From assembly GCF_000719265.1 (NCBI RefSeq), contig NZ_JOFL01000006.1, forward strand, positions 1 through 64,000: 64,000 nt of DNA. The letters run 5' to 3'. The first letter of the stretch is position 1. Every line of letters starts with the position of its first letter. Shown here piece by piece: positions 27,149 through 37,246 of this stretch. The notes under the pieces are model-generated. The model was not told the origin of the DNA. It ran no database searches and was given only the letters and a program-made list of their open reading frames with translations. Position numbers and translations under genes: made by a program. This DNA comes from Streptomyces roseoverticillatus. Lineage in GTDB: Bacteria; Actinomycetota; Actinomycetes; Streptomycetales; Streptomycetaceae.

Positions 27149-28411
27149 TCAGTCCCCGGCCGCCGGGGCCGTGCGGGTGAAGTGGCGGGCGGTGGGGACC
27201 AGTGCTGCCGCGGCCGGTACGAGGAAGCAGGCCGCCGTGCAGACGGCGAGGACGGGGGCGACCCCGAACCGTTCGATGGCCGGGGCGATCAGGGCCAGGC
27301 CGATGGGCGCCAGTCCGTAGGACACCAGGAAGTCCAGCGAGGAGACGCGGGCCAGCCTTTCCGGGGCGACCTCGCGCTGGGTGGCCGTGAACCAGGGCAC
27401 GTTGAACAGCTCGATCCCGATCCCGGCGACGGCGTACGCGGCGACGACCACGACCGGGTGCACGGGCAGCACCAGGCTCAGTGGCGCGACGCCGTACGCG
27501 GCCAGCCCGGCGAAGGCGGCCCAGCCCTGGGAGCGGGGGCGCAGACGGGCGATGACCAGGGCCCCGAGGAGAGCGCCCACGGTGTACGCGGTCATGGCCG
27601 CGGCCAGCACCCACTCGGTGTCGTAGCGGTCCCGGCTGATCAGGGGCAGCGCGACGCTCGTGGCGGAGTAGCCGAGGGCGATGACCGCGGTGAGGGCGGC
27701 GAGCCCGGCGAGGAACCAGGGGTGGCGGCGCGCCTCCCGTATGCCTTCGAGGAACTCGGCGCGGAAGCCGGCGCGCGGGGCGGGCTCCGCGGGGAGGTTC
27801 GCTGCAGCGGCCCCCCTGCCCGGGACCAGCGCGGCGACCAGCCAGAGCAGCCCGATGCCGAGCAGCAGGGTGCGGATGCCGAGGAAGGCCGTGAGCAGCG
27901 CGGTCAGGGCGGGGCCGGTGAGCGTGGAGCTCCGTACCGCCATGGTCATGGCGGCGTTGGCCTGCTGGCGGCGCTCGGGGGCGACGGTCTCCGCGGTGAG
28001 TGCCTGGAACGCCGGGCGGCAGGCCCCCTGTCCGGCGCCCGCGAGGGCGGCGGCGGCCGTCATCAGCACGAGTGAGCGGCCGAGAGCGACGGCGAGGAGG
28101 GGCGCGGCGACGGCGGCCGCGAGGGCCGACCAGAGGACGACCGCGCGGCGGGAGTGCCGGTCGGCCAGCACGCCGCCGACGGCGACGGCGAGGAGGAAGC
28201 CGGCGGTGCGTGCGGCGAGGACCAGGCCGAGGCCCGCGGCGCCGAGGTCGCGGTGCAGGACGGCGAGCCCGAGGACGAAGGGCAGGGCCCAGGTGGCGAG
28301 GCCGGAGGCGGTGGTGCCCGTCCACAGGCGCAGGAACGCGGTGTCGCGGAGGATCGAACGCGGGGGCGGGGCAGTGGTCTTGGCCGCTGTCGGCGTGGGT
28401 GTGGTCGGCAC
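27149..28411 (-). CDS. MFS transporter (EntS-like exporter candidate)
   Basis: A 420-aa protein with about 12 hydrophobic segments. It has the MFS loop ADRHSRRAVVLWSA after the second pair of helices, and a NVPWFTATQREVAPERLARVSS segment like that of enterobactin-exporter-type and macrolide-efflux MFS proteins. GTG 28411 has GAGGAG nine bases upstream. It is divergent from the metal ABC importer operon and shares its control region, so export of a small chelator made by 31447-34320 is a reasonable guess. Its end converges on the payload gene at 27012 without an obvious terminator. Confidence 0.85.
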   Translation of the reverse strand: MPTTPTPTAAKTTAPPPRSILRDTAFLRLWTGTTASGLATWALPFVLGLAVLHRDLGAAGLGLVLAARTAGFLLAVAVGGVLADRHSRRAVVLWSALAAAVAAPLLAVALGRSLVLMTAAAALAGAGQGACRPAFQALTAETVAPERRQQANAAMTMAVRSSTLTGPALTALLTAFLGIRTLLLGIGLLWLVAALVPGRGAAAANLPAEPAPRAGFRAEFLEGIREARRHPWFLAGLAALTAVIALGYSATSVALPLISRDRYDTEWVLAAAMTAYTVGALLGALVIARLRPRSQGWAAFAGLAAYGVAPLSLVLPVHPVVVVAAYAVAGIGIELFNVPWFTATQREVAPERLARVSSLDFLVSYGLAPIGLALIAPAIERFGVAPVLAVCTAACFLVPAAAALVPTARHFTRTAPAAGD

Positions 28412-28480
28412 GGTGGGGGTGCTCCTCGGGGTGGGGGCCGGGGGTGCGGATCGGTGGACCGGACCGCACCCGGGTTCGCT

Positions 28481-28501
28481 TAATGAAAATGAATACCATT
28501 A
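28481..28501. promoter_or_regulatory. Zur-box-like metal-regulator site
   Basis: TAATGAAAATGAATACCATT followed by A is an imperfect palindrome with outer arms TAATG/CATTA. Its TGAAAATGA half is the same as the Streptomyces Zur consensus half-site (TGAAAATGATTTTCA), matching 12 of 15 positions overall by my alignment. It is AT-rich in a GC-rich context and lies between the divergent MFS gene and the ABC importer. Another Fur-family regulator is possible. Confidence 0.5.
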
Positions 28502-28545
28502 CAGTACCCTTCGAACACGGCATCCCCTTCCGGACCGGAGACCCA

Positions 28546-29565
28546 ATGCGCCATCCCGCCCGCCTCGGCATCGCCTTGACCATCGCCCTCGCTACCGCGG
28601 GCTGCTCCACGGCAGCACGCGACGGCTCCAGAGCGGATGCCGAGTCCGCCACCACGGCCTCCGTCACCAGCTGCGGCAGCCGGCTGTCCTTCGCCGGGCC
28701 TCCGAAGCGGACCGTCGCCCTGGACCAGACCTCCACCGAGACCCTGCTCGAACTCGGCCTCCAGGACCGGATGGCGGGAACGGCCAACCTCAAGACGAAG
28801 ATCCCCGCGCAGTACGAGTCCGCGTACGCCGGGGTCCCGGTCATCGCCCCCAAGATCGCCACCGGCGAGCAGCTGCGCGCCGCCGGGCCCGACTTCGTCG
28901 TCGCGGGCTCCGCGGACCTCTTCACCAAGGACCGCGCCGGCACCCGCGAGGAGCTGGCCGCCCTCAAGGTCCCCGCCTTCGTCAGCGCCGTGAACTGCCC
29001 GCAGCGGAACCCGGCCGGCAGGACCCCCTTCGAGCTGCTCTTCTCCGACTACGAGAACCTGGGCGAGGTCTTCGGCGTCCAGGAGCGGGCCGGCAAGCTC
29101 GCCGCCGGCCAGCGCGCCGCGGTCGCCAAGGCGGGGGAGAGCGCGGCCAAGGCCCCCCGGGGCAAGGAGCGGCCGACCGTCGTCTACCTCTACTCCGTCT
29201 TCAACGGCATGCCGTACGTGGCGGGCAGGACCGGCCTGCCCAGCGAGATGAGCCGGATCGTCGGCGCGAAGAACGCCTTCGACGACGTGAACGAGGACTG
29301 GCCGGAGGTCTCCTGGGAGGAGGTCGCCAAGCGCAACCCGGACTTCATCGTGATCGGTGACCTGTCGGAGCGCGGGCGGCCGGGCGACAGCGCCGCCGAG
29401 AAGCGTGCCGCGATGACCGGGCACCCGGTGGTCTCCAAGCTCGCGGCGGTCCGTGACAACAAGATCCTCGAAGTGCCGGGCATCGAGCTGGACCCGTCCG
29501 TGCGCTCGGTGCACGCCCTGGGGCTGCTGGCCGAGGGGATGAAGGACCTCGGCTATGTCCGCTGA
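28546..29565 (+). CDS. Metal-chelate ABC transporter substrate-binding lipoprotein (FecB/BtuF type)
   Basis: A 339-aa lipoprotein: a short basic hydrophobic signal with lipobox TAGC and acylated Cys20. It is followed by a cluster A-2 periplasmic-type fold (KRTVALDQTSTETLLELGLQ, then GPDFVVAGSADLF and DFIVIGDLSERGR). It captures a metal chelate or cobalamin-like ligand outside the membrane. CCGGAG precedes ATG 28546. Two earlier in-frame ATGs at 28483 and 28489 fall inside the regulator site and are unlikely. It overlaps the probable original start of the permease. Confidence 0.9.
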   Translation: MRHPARLGIALTIALATAGCSTAARDGSRADAESATTASVTSCGSRLSFAGPPKRTVALDQTSTETLLELGLQDRMAGTANLKTKIPAQYESAYAGVPVIAPKIATGEQLRAAGPDFVVAGSADLFTKDRAGTREELAALKVPAFVSAVNCPQRNPAGRTPFELLFSDYENLGEVFGVQERAGKLAAGQRAAVAKAGESAAKAPRGKERPTVVYLYSVFNGMPYVAGRTGLPSEMSRIVGAKNAFDDVNEDWPEVSWEEVAKRNPDFIVIGDLSERGRPGDSAAEKRAAMTGHPVVSKLAAVRDNKILEVPGIELDPSVRSVHALGLLAEGMKDLGYVR

Positions 29566-29624
29566 GCCGGTGGCCCGGAGGGGGGCAGTGGATCTCCTGC
29601 TTCCGGCGGCCCGCCGCAACCCGG

Positions 29625-30616
29625 GTGTTCCTCTTCCTCCTCGCCGCGCTCGCCCTGGCGGGCTCCGTCGCGGCGGCCACGCGCATCGGTACCTCCGGCG
29701 TGGGCTGGGCCGGCCTCGCCCGCGTCCTCGGCGCCCATCTCGGCCTGGACGTGGAGCCGTTGCCCCCGCTGACGGACTCACTGATCTGGGACCTGCGGCT
29801 GCCCCGCGTGCTGATGGCCGCACTCGTCGGCGCCTCGCTCGCCGTGTGCGGCACGGTCCTGCAGGCGGTCACCCGCAACGCCCTCGCCGACCCCTACCTG
29901 CTCGGCGTCTCCTCGGGCGCGTCGGCGGGAACCGTCACCGTCGTCGTCCTCGGCGTGGGGGCGGGCGCGCTCGGCGTCACCGGCGGCGCGCTCGCCGGCG
30001 CGCTGCTCTCCTTCGGGCTGCTCCTCCTGCTCCTGCGCCGCACCGGGCTGGACTCGGGCCGCATCGTCCTCACCGGCGTGGTCGTCGGCCAGCTCTTCAC
30101 CGCGCTCACCTCCCTCGTCCTGATGGCCTCGGCGGACGCGGACACCACCCGGGCCGTCACCCACTGGCTGCTGGGCTCGATGGCACCGGCCCGCTGGGAC
30201 ACCGTCGTGGTCTGCGCGATCGTCACGCCGCTGGGGCTGGTGGCCGCGTGGCTGTGCTCGAACGCCCTCGACGGGCTCGCGTTCGGCGCCGACACCGCCG
30301 CCTCCCTCGGGATCGGGGTGCGGCGCACGCGGATGCTGCTGCTCGTGGTCACGGCCGCGCTGACGGCCGTGGCGGTGGCCACCGTCGGCGCCATCGGCTT
30401 CGTCGGGCTGATCGTCCCCCACGGAGTGCGGTTCCTCGCCGGACCGCTGCACCGCGTGCTGCTGCCGTACGCGGCGCTCGCGGGCGCGGTGTTCCTGGTC
30501 TGGACGGACGCGATGGCGCGGATCGCCTTCGCGCCCCGCGAGGTTCCCGTGGGCGTGATCACCGCGCTGCTCGGCGTACCGCTCTTCCTCCTCGTCCTGC
30601 GCAAGAGAGGTGAACT

Positions 30617-30620
<4 letters not shown>
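29625..30620 (+). CDS. FecCD-family ABC permease (start apparently frameshifted)
   Basis: A 331-aa permease with about nine to ten membrane helices and the FecCD signatures LPRVLMAALVGASLAVCGTV, NALADPYLLGVSSGASAG and GFVGLIVPHGVRFL. It partners the lipoprotein and the ATPase. The open frame begins at GTG 29625 with no ribosome site. A natural N-terminus (MSAEPVARRGAVDLLLPAAR) is encoded from ATG 29555 in another frame and joins cleanly if one C is removed from AACCCGGG near 29617-29624. Either a sequencing error or a real inactivating or recoded indel is possible. Confidence 0.85.
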
Positions 30621-31414
<794 letters not shown>

Positions 31415-31446
31415 CCCTCCCCGTGAATCCCTGAGAAAGGAACACC

Positions 31447-32304
31447 ATGACAAGGAACCCCATGACCCGTACGCCCTCCGCCCCCGCCCCTTCCGTCGAC
31501 GCGCTCGTCGAAGCCGTCCTCGCGGGCGACCACGGTCCGCTCCCCTCCCAACTCGTCGCCACCAGCGTGTTCTGGCTCCACCACGGCACCCGCCTCGCCG
31601 GCGGCGACACCACCTACCTCAACCAGTACGTCCTCGTCCGCCTCGGCGGCTCCTTCGGCGGCTGCGCCTTCGAGGCCGGCGAGCTCGACCCGTCGGTCTG
31701 CCGCGACTCCTCCGGCACCTCGCTCGACGCCCTGCTCCGCACGGCCCCGCGCCCGCTGCGGATCGCCGCCCTCGACGCCTATCTCTCCGAAGCCCGCCCC
31801 CACCGCGTGGCCGCCGAGGCGGGCGACGCCGAGGCCGTCACCCTCCCCACCGGCACCCCGGAGGCCCGCGCACGGGCCCGCGACGCGGCCGTCGCCGGCC
31901 TGCTGGACATCGAGGAGGGCGCGAAGGTCGGCCTCATCGGCGTCGTCAACCCGCTGGTCGCGGCGATACGCGAGCGCGGCGGTGAACCCCTGCCCTGCGA
32001 CCTCAACCTCAGGGCCACCCAGTGGGGCGACCCCGTCACCGACGACATGCACGACGTGCTGGACCGCGCCGACGCCGTCGTCGCCACCGGAATGACCCTG
32101 AGCAACGGCTCGTTCGACACGATCCTGGAGCGCTGCCGGTCCCGGGGCGTCCCGCTGGTCGTCTACGCGCAGACCGGTAGCGCCGTCGCCCGCGCCTTCC
32201 TCGGCTCGGGCGTGACCGCCCTGTCCGCGGAACCGTTCCCCTTCTCGCAGTTCAGCGCCGAGGAGACGGCCCTGTACCGCTACCGGACGGCGGGCGGCGC
32301 ATGA
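31447..32304 (+). CDS. DUF364-type Rossmann-like protein (putative metal chelation)
   Basis: A 285-aa protein. The N-terminal part (WLHHGTRLAGGDTTYLNQYV) and the C-terminal Rossmann-like part (KVGLIGVVNPLVAAIRERGG, then DRADAVVATGMTLSNGSFD) match the DUF364/putative heavy-metal chelation family. Other members occur beside metal transporters and molybdenum or iron enzymes. AGAAAGGAAC precedes ATG 31447. It is followed with a four-base ATGA overlap by the kinase gene. Whether it binds metal or an intermediate is unknown. Confidence 0.75.
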   Translation: MTRNPMTRTPSAPAPSVDALVEAVLAGDHGPLPSQLVATSVFWLHHGTRLAGGDTTYLNQYVLVRLGGSFGGCAFEAGELDPSVCRDSSGTSLDALLRTAPRPLRIAALDAYLSEARPHRVAAEAGDAEAVTLPTGTPEARARARDAAVAGLLDIEEGAKVGLIGVVNPLVAAIRERGGEPLPCDLNLRATQWGDPVTDDMHDVLDRADAVVATGMTLSNGSFDTILERCRSRGVPLVVYAQTGSAVARAFLGSGVTALSAEPFPFSQFSAEETALYRYRTAGGA

Positions 32305-33344
32305 TCCCCGCCGCCCCCGCGGCCGCACCCGGTGCCGGTGTCCTCCCCACCGGCACCGGGCACGCCCCCTGCCACCACGGCGAGCTCCTCCAGGGCGTCT
32401 TCCTCGACGACGACGGGCGCCGGTGCGCGGGCCTGGTCACCCTGCCGATGGCCGGCCCCGGCAGCAGCGCCGAGTTCGTCCGCCGGCCCGGCACGGCGCC
32501 CGAGGCGCTCACCGTCGTGCCCGCCGACCGTACGAAGGCCGCCCGCGCCGCGGCCCTCGCGGTCGCCGAGTGCGCGGAGCGGACCGGCCAGCCGCCCTGC
32601 GGCGGGGAGTTGCGGATCACGTGTGACATACCGGTGGGCCTGGGCATGGGCAGCTCCACCAGCGACGTGATCGCCGCAGTGCGCGCGGTCGCGGACTCGT
32701 ACCGGCTGCGGCCGGCTCCCGGCGCGGTCGCCCGGCTGGCCGTGCGCGCCGAACTGGCCTGCGACCCGCTGATGCTGGACGGGCGGCCGGTGCTGTTCGC
32801 CCAGCGGGAGGGCCGCGTCCTGGAGGTCCTCGGCCCGGCCCTGCCGCCGCTGGTCGTCGTGGGCTGCGCCCTCGGCGGGGGCGCGCCTGTGGACACCCTG
32901 TCCCTGCCCGTGCACGAGCCGGCCGACAGCGACGTACGGGACTGGGAGCGGCTGCGCACACGGCTGCGCCGGGCCGTGGCCACCGGCGACGCCCAGCTGC
33001 TCGGCCGGGTCGCCACCGCCAGCGCCCGGCGCGGCCAGCAGGCCCTGGGACACCCGGAGTTCGACGCGCTGACCGTCATCGCCCGCCAGGTCGGGGCCGC
33101 CGGCGTCCAGATCGCACACAGCGGCGCCGTGGCGGGCGTGCTGTTCGACCCGGCCGTCCCGGGCCTTAGGCACCGCGTCCGCAGCTGCCTGCGCGCCCTG
33201 GACGCCCACGGCATCCCCGCCACCCGGACCTTCACGACCTTCACCACCACCAAGGAGCCCCTGGATGGATCAGCACGTCGCGGAGTCGATCGGCCGGCCG
33301 GACCTGATACGCCTCGACGACCGGCTCGTCTGCCTGCGCTTTGA
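32301..33344 (+). CDS. GHMP-family kinase (PduX-like, L-threonine/serine kinase type)
   Basis: A 347-aa protein. The N-terminal HHGELLQGVF and the GHMP loop PVGLGMGSSTSD (near residue 112) put it in the GHMP superfamily, closest in pattern to PduX, which phosphorylates the hydroxyl of L-threonine. A serine or threonine substrate is inferred. The open frame runs 80 bases into the next gene, so its final 26 residues (after KEPLDG) may not be conserved, or the stop lies there because of a local indel. The next gene, a PLP enzyme, could use its phospho-amino-acid product. Confidence 0.78.
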   Translation: MIPAAPAAAPGAGVLPTGTGHAPCHHGELLQGVFLDDDGRRCAGLVTLPMAGPGSSAEFVRRPGTAPEALTVVPADRTKAARAAALAVAECAERTGQPPCGGELRITCDIPVGLGMGSSTSDVIAAVRAVADSYRLRPAPGAVARLAVRAELACDPLMLDGRPVLFAQREGRVLEVLGPALPPLVVVGCALGGGAPVDTLSLPVHEPADSDVRDWERLRTRLRRAVATGDAQLLGRVATASARRGQQALGHPEFDALTVIARQVGAAGVQIAHSGAVAGVLFDPAVPGLRHRVRSCLRALDAHGIPATRTFTTFTTTKEPLDGSARRGVDRPAGPDTPRRPARLPAL

Positions 33345-34320
33345 GACGATGAAGGTGGTCTCCGCCCTCGCCGCGGTGCGCCACCTGCTCGACACCGGAG
33401 CCGTACGGCGCGGGGACACGCTGCTCGACAGCTCCAGCGGCATCTACGCGTACGCGCTCGCCCTGGCCTGTCACCGGCACGGCATGCGCTGCCACATCGT
33501 CGGCTCGACGACGGTCGACCACGCCCTGCGCACCCAGCTCGCCGTCCTCGGGGCCACGCTGGAGCAGATGGAACCGTGCAGCGACCTCAAACTGGACCAG
33601 AAGCGGCGGGTGGAGCGGATCCACGAGATCCTCGCCGCGCACCCCGAGTACCACTGGATGCGGCAGTACCACGACGACATCCACTACCTCGGCTACCGCG
33701 CCGTCGCCGACCGCATCCGCGAGGCGACCGGCACGGAAGGCCTCACCGTGGTCGGCGGGGTCGGGTCGGGCGCCTCCACCGGCGCCCTCGCCCGCTACCT
33801 GCGCGCGGCACCCGGCGGCCCGGCCGGCGTCGAACTCGTCGGCGTCCAGCCGTACGGCAGCGTCACCTTCGGCGCCGAGCACGTCTCCGACCCCGAGATC
33901 ATCATCGCCGGGATCGGCAGCTCCATCCCCTTCGGGAACGTCTCCCACGAGCTGTACGACACCCTGCACTGGATCTCCTTCGACGCGGCGCTGGCCGGCA
34001 GCGTCGACCTGCTGGGCCGGCACGCGGTCTTCGCGGGCCTGTCGGCCGGCGCCGGCTACCTCGCCGCCCGCCACGAACGCGAGCGTGCCCCCGAACGGAC
34101 GGTCCTCTTCATCGCCGCCGACACCGGCCACCGCTACGTGGACACCGTCTACGCCCGGCACCGCGAGGCCGCGCCGATCGCGGACCTCGCCCCACGGGAG
34201 GTGTCCGACCAGAGCGAACTGGCCCTGCCGTGGTCCCGGATGCGCTGGAACCGCGCCCCGGCGGCAGCCCCGGCCACGGCCACATCCGCCCTCACCCAAG
34301 CAAGTTCAGAAGTTGTATGA
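33265..34320 (+). CDS. PLP-dependent synthase/lyase (cysteine-synthase superfamily)
   Basis: A 351-aa fold-type II PLP enzyme. The PLP lysine is probably Lys30 in FETMKVVSALA. A GSGASTG phosphate loop lies near residue 170 (VVGGVGSGASTGALARYL), with a HIVGSTTVDHALRTQLAVLG segment between. The start ATG 33265 has AAGGAG eight bases upstream. The product is likely a beta-replacement or elimination enzyme, perhaps acting on O-phospho-serine or -threonine, as SbnA does in staphyloferrin B synthesis. That use is inference from the upstream kinase and the metal importer; no nucleophile is known. Confidence 0.75.
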   Translation: MDQHVAESIGRPDLIRLDDRLVCLRFETMKVVSALAAVRHLLDTGAVRRGDTLLDSSSGIYAYALALACHRHGMRCHIVGSTTVDHALRTQLAVLGATLEQMEPCSDLKLDQKRRVERIHEILAAHPEYHWMRQYHDDIHYLGYRAVADRIREATGTEGLTVVGGVGSGASTGALARYLRAAPGGPAGVELVGVQPYGSVTFGAEHVSDPEIIIAGIGSSIPFGNVSHELYDTLHWISFDAALAGSVDLLGRHAVFAGLSAGAGYLAARHERERAPERTVLFIAADTGHRYVDTVYARHREAAPIADLAPREVSDQSELALPWSRMRWNRAPAAAPATATSALTQASSEVV

Positions 34321-34322
34321 AT

Positions 34323-34363
34323 AACGTCAACCATTGACGTTGTCCGTTCAGCAACTTTATGGT
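34323..34363 (+). promoter_or_regulatory. Inverted repeat and sigma-70-type promoter upstream of GH65
   Basis: The inverted repeat AACGTCAA-CCA-TTGACGTT (34323-34341) has perfect eight-base arms. Its right arm supplies TTGACG (34334-34339), an excellent -35, with TATGGT at 34358-34363 after an 18-base spacer. The palindrome overlapping the -35 looks like an operator. It could also end the upstream operon as a weak hairpin. Confidence 0.55.
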
Positions 34364-34403
34364 CGCGGGACTCTCGCAGGAGATACGAGAACGACGGAGA
34401 ACA

Positions 34404-37166
34404 ATGACGTACTCCCCCGGAGCGCGCCCGCGCCCGCGTCCCGCCCGCCTGACCGCGCTGCTGCTCGCCGGTGCGCTCGTCGCCCCCGTGGCGCCCGCGG
34501 CCGCGGCACCCGCACCACAACCCCCCACCGCCGACCGTTCCCCCGCCGCCGTCCCCCCGTCCGCCGACTGCCGGACGGGTGACGGCTGGTCGCTCGACTC
34601 CACCCGCATCGACACCGCCGACACCCACCACGCCTACGTGGGCAACGGCTACCTGGGCCAGCGCGTCCCGCCCAACGGCACCGGCTACACCAGCAGCGAC
34701 GTCAAGACCGGCTGGCCGCTCTTCACCCCCGGCTACGACGGCTCGTTCGTCGCCGGGCTCTACGCGCACAACAAACAGACCGCGGGCGACCGGCAGGCCG
34801 TCGCGGCGCTCCCCACCTGGACCGGGCTCACCGTCGGCACCGGCGGCGCCCACGGCGACACCTTCAACTCTTCGACGGAACCGGGCCGGGTATCCGGCTA
34901 CCGCCAGACCCTCTTCCTGCACTGCGGCATCGTCCGGACGTCCCTGACCTGGACCGCCGCCGACGGCAGGAAGACCGACCTGGTCTACGAGGTGCTCGCC
35001 GACCGCGACGACCCGCACGTCGGCGCCGTCCGGCTGCGCATGACACCGCGCTGGAGCGGCGAGGCCACCGTCACCGACCGGATCGACGGAGTCGGCGCCC
35101 GGCGCATGCGTCAGACCGGCGGCGGAGACCGGACCGAGGGGTCCGGCCGCGACGGGCGGACCATGGACGTGGCCTTCCGCACCGACGGCACGGACACCGA
35201 CGGCGCCGTCGCCTCCACCCTGCGCGCCGGGAACGGCGTGCGCACGGGCAAGACCGGTGCCGCCGGTGCCGCCGAGGACCTGAGCGCACGGCAGTCCCTC
35301 GCCTTCCCCGTCCGCAACGGCCACGCGTACGAACTCACCAAGTACGTCGGCGTCGACACCGCGCTGACCTCGCACGCACCCCGCCGGGACGCCACCGCCG
35401 CGTCACAGCGCGCCGCCCGCCGCGGCTGGGACGGGCTGCTGCGCGCCCACACCGCCGCCTGGGCCCGCCTGTGGCGCGCCGACATCGAGGTGCCCGGGCA
35501 GCGCGACCTGCAGGCATGGGTGCGCTCCGCGCGGTACGGACTGCTCTCCAGCAGCCGCAAGGACGCCTCCGACAGCATCGCCCCGGCCGGGCTGACCAGC
35601 GACAACTACGCGGGACTGGTGTTCTGGGACGCCGAGACCTGGATGTACCCGGCCCTGCTGGCCACCGACCCCGCACTCGCCAGGAGCGTCGTCGAGTACC
35701 GGTACCGCACCCTCCCGGGAGCCCGTGAGAACGCCCGCAAGCTCGGCTACCAGGGGCTGTTCTACCCCTGGAACAGCGGCAGCAAGGGCGACCTGGCCCA
35801 GGAGTGCCACAGCGTGGACCCGCCCCACTGCCGCACCCAGATCCACCTCCAGTCGGACATCTCCCTGGCCGTCTGGCAGTACTACCTCGCCACCGGCGAC
35901 ACCGCGTGGCTGCGCGAGCGCGGCTGGCCCGTCATGAAGGGCATCGCCGAGTTCTGGGCCGGGAGGGTCAGCCCCAACACCGACGGCAGCTACTCCATCA
36001 AGGACACCGCCGGCCCCGACGAGTACAGCAACGGCGTCGACGACGCGGTCTTCACCAACGCGGGCGCGGCCACCGCACTGCGCCACGCCACCCGCGTCGC
36101 CCAGCTGCTCGGCGAGCGCGCCCCGGGGGAGTGGACGGCCGTCGCCGACCGGATCAGGATCCCCTACGACGCGCAGCGCAAGGTCTTCGAGCAGTACGAC
36201 GGCTACCGCGGCAGCAAGATCAAGCAGGCGGACACGGTGCTGCTGATGTACCCGCTGGAGTGGCCGATGCCCGAGGGCGCGGCGGCGAGCACCCTCGACT
36301 ACTACGCGCAGCGGACCGACCCCGACGGCCCGGCCATGACGGACTCGGTGCACGCCATCGTCTCCGCCGGCACGGGCGAGCCGGGCTGCTCGACGTACAC
36401 CTATCTGCAGCGCGCCATCAGGCCGTTCGTCCGCGGGCCCTTTGCCCAGTTCTCGGAGGCCCGCGGCGCGAAGGCGGGCGCCGAGGACCCGCTGGCCGGC
36501 TCGCCCGCGCACGACTTCCTCACCGGCAAGGGCGGCTTCCTGCAGATCTTCACCAACGGCCTGACCGGCATGCGGATGCGCGAGGACCGGCTGCACCTCG
36601 ACCCGATGCTGCCCCCGCAGCTCGGCCGCGGCGTCACCCTGCGCGGGCTGCGCTGGCAGGGCCGCACGTACGACGTCGAGCTCGGCGCCCGGCGCACCAC
36701 CGTGCGGCTCACCGACGGCGCGCCGATGACCCTCGACACGCCGCAGGGCGCGAAGGTGGTCACCAAGGCGGCCCCGGCCGTCCTCGACACCCGCCGTCCC
36801 GACCTCGCGCCCACCGCCGACCGGGCCCGCTGCACCGCCGCCACCGCCTCCTCCGAGGAGCCCGGCATGTACGCGGGGGCCGCCGTCGACGGCAACACGG
36901 CCACGGCGTGGGTCCCGGACGGGCCGGACGGCAGCCTGACCACCGACCTCGGCAAGTCCGTGCGCGTCGGCAAGGTCACCCCCGCCTGGAGCGGCCCGGC
37001 CCCGGCCTCGTACGCCGTCCAGCTGTCCGCCGACGGACGGCACTGGCGCGACGTCGCGGCCGGCGGCAGCAGTACGCCGGTGGCCGCGCGGTACGTGCGG
37101 GTGGTGGTGCACGGTGCCGGGGCCGCCGGGGCCCGCACGGGCATCGCCGAAGTGACGGTCTCGTAG
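34404..37166 (+). CDS. Secreted glycoside hydrolase family 65 protein with C-terminal F5/8-type domain
   Basis: A 920-aa protein. An N-terminal signal peptide with basic PRPRPARLTALLLAGALVAP is followed by an alanine-rich cleavage region. The GH65 core contains WDAETWMYP and GPDEYSNGVDDAVFTN with the probable general acid Glu540, plus IHLQSDISLAVWQYY. Residues about 812-920 form a discoidin-like carbohydrate-binding domain (SSEEPGMYAGAAVDGNTATA, then AWVPDG). It likely cleaves an alpha-linked disaccharide such as trehalose or kojibiose-type substrates outside the cell; specificity is not readable. ATG 34404 has GGAG upstream; an earlier ATG at 34359 overlaps the promoter. Confidence 0.85.
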   Translation: MTYSPGARPRPRPARLTALLLAGALVAPVAPAAAAPAPQPPTADRSPAAVPPSADCRTGDGWSLDSTRIDTADTHHAYVGNGYLGQRVPPNGTGYTSSDVKTGWPLFTPGYDGSFVAGLYAHNKQTAGDRQAVAALPTWTGLTVGTGGAHGDTFNSSTEPGRVSGYRQTLFLHCGIVRTSLTWTAADGRKTDLVYEVLADRDDPHVGAVRLRMTPRWSGEATVTDRIDGVGARRMRQTGGGDRTEGSGRDGRTMDVAFRTDGTDTDGAVASTLRAGNGVRTGKTGAAGAAEDLSARQSLAFPVRNGHAYELTKYVGVDTALTSHAPRRDATAASQRAARRGWDGLLRAHTAAWARLWRADIEVPGQRDLQAWVRSARYGLLSSSRKDASDSIAPAGLTSDNYAGLVFWDAETWMYPALLATDPALARSVVEYRYRTLPGARENARKLGYQGLFYPWNSGSKGDLAQECHSVDPPHCRTQIHLQSDISLAVWQYYLATGDTAWLRERGWPVMKGIAEFWAGRVSPNTDGSYSIKDTAGPDEYSNGVDDAVFTNAGAATALRHATRVAQLLGERAPGEWTAVADRIRIPYDAQRKVFEQYDGYRGSKIKQADTVLLMYPLEWPMPEGAAASTLDYYAQRTDPDGPAMTDSVHAIVSAGTGEPGCSTYTYLQRAIRPFVRGPFAQFSEARGAKAGAEDPLAGSPAHDFLTGKGGFLQIFTNGLTGMRMREDRLHLDPMLPPQLGRGVTLRGLRWQGRTYDVELGARRTTVRLTDGAPMTLDTPQGAKVVTKAAPAVLDTRRPDLAPTADRARCTAATASSEEPGMYAGAAVDGNTATAWVPDGPDGSLTTDLGKSVRVGKVTPAWSGPAPASYAVQLSADGRHWRDVAAGGSSTPVAARYVRVVVHGAGAAGARTGIAEVTVS

Positions 37167-37178
37167 CGGAACGGGAGG

Positions 37179-37225
37179 GACCCCGCACGGCCGGGGGTTG
37201 CACGAGAAGTGCGCCGTGCGGGGTC
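37179..37225. terminator. Bidirectional terminator between GH65 and SGNH hydrolase
   Basis: Perfect 13-base arms (GACCCCGCACGGC at 37179-37191 and its complement at 37213-37225) enclose a 21-base loop. It lies between convergent genes and would serve both. Confidence 0.85.
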
Positions 37226-37246
37226 GTCGTGGGGACGCCGCCGGCG

